DNA from: Leifsonia sp. ZF2019
GTDB lineage: Bacteria; Actinomycetota; Actinomycetes; Actinomycetales; Microbacteriaceae
NCBI RefSeq assembly: GCF_019924635.1
Contig: NZ_CP065037.1
Location: 1,240,001-1,304,000 of the forward strand
Reading direction: 5' to 3'
Length of the DNA stretch: 64,000 bases
Positions 63,963 to 64,000 of the stretch are shown here, piece after piece (the stretch's first letter is position 1; each line of letters starts with the position of its first letter). The notes beneath the pieces were generated by a model. The model was given only the letters and a program-made list of their open reading frames with translations. It was not told where the DNA came from and did no database searches. The position numbers and the translations under genes were made by a program.

Positions 63963-64000
63963 ATGGCGAAGACGCTCGCCGAGCTGGCCGCCGACGGTTC
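63963..64000 (+). CDS. Possible start of a further gene (cut by window edge)
   Basis: An ATG 8 bases after the phosphoribosyltransferase stop opens a frame reading MAKTLAELAADGS up to the edge. Nothing identifiable is visible in 12 codons. Close spacing on the same strand suggests an operon member; there is no strong ribosome site. This is a tentative call. Confidence 0.35.
   Translation, partial: MAKTLAELAADG

Overview
The window comes from a high-GC actinobacterium, most likely a member of the Microbacteriaceae (Leifsonia-like). Lineage-typical markers are MtrAB-LpqB, WhiB1 next to a PdtaS-type kinase, a Kgd-type oxoglutarate decarboxylase fusion, GuaB1, DUF3499, an Rv3235-like protein beside secA, and a SigH/SigR-RsrA thiol-stress pair. 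Assignment to Actinomycetota is secure; the family is inferred from gene content. No mobile element, prophage, CRISPR array, tRNA or rRNA was seen. Coding density is very high and no gene-free stretch reaches 300 bases; the longest is 22114-22387.

Layout. 1-4 kb: zinicin metallopeptidase (partial), DUF3499, phosphomannomutase, S-adenosylhomocysteine hydrolase and a GNAT enzyme. 4-12.4 kb: a conserved actinobacterial cluster of RDD, SpoIIM-like, DUF58, MoxR, DUF4350, DUF4129 and multipass membrane proteins. 12.6-16.7 kb: the cell-envelope and cell-cycle signalling operon mtrA-mtrB-lpqB. 16.7-24.3 kb: comF-like gene, hibernation factor, secA, Rv3235-like gene, pdtaS and whiB1. 24.5-30.7 kb: a small membrane protein, a DUF1684 protein and a five-gene oligopeptide-type ABC importer. 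30.7-36.3 kb: bcp, rsgA and aroA, divergent from sigR-rsrA; then an aldo/keto reductase divergent from its probable TetR regulator. 36.3-43.4 kb: VOC protein, kgd, guaB1 and DUF3105. A DUF305 gene broken by a frameshift follows at 43.4-44.1 kb. 44.2-50.9 kb: two CNNM/CBS membrane proteins, an Old Yellow Enzyme, a HAD hydrolase, NAD(P)HX dehydratase, a GT87-like protein and a thiamine-binding protein. 51-55.5 kb: an MFS exporter and a three-gene signalling cassette (histidine kinase, degenerate partner, LuxR regulator). 55.5-64 kb: metX, NfeD, SPFH, a potassium channel, an SDR, metY, an MFS exporter and a phosphoribosyltransferase.

Functional links. ahcY, metX and metY together supply homocysteine, by recycling S-adenosylhomocysteine and by direct sulfhydrylation of O-acetylhomoserine. 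sigR-rsrA, bcp and the OYE and aldo/keto reductases form a redox and electrophile defence set. MtrAB-LpqB, the MoxR/DUF58 cluster and the secretion motor SecA concern the envelope.

The most striking whole-window signal is regulatory. At least 14 genes start 6-7 bases after a hexamer of the form TANNNT or GAGAAT and, in nearly all cases, lack a good ribosome-binding site. This is the signature of leaderless transcripts. Other signals are an autoregulatory SigR-type promoter feeding two possible SigR isoforms, a duplicated TetR operator, a perfect DnaA box in front of pdtaS, and two long hairpin palindromes between genes.
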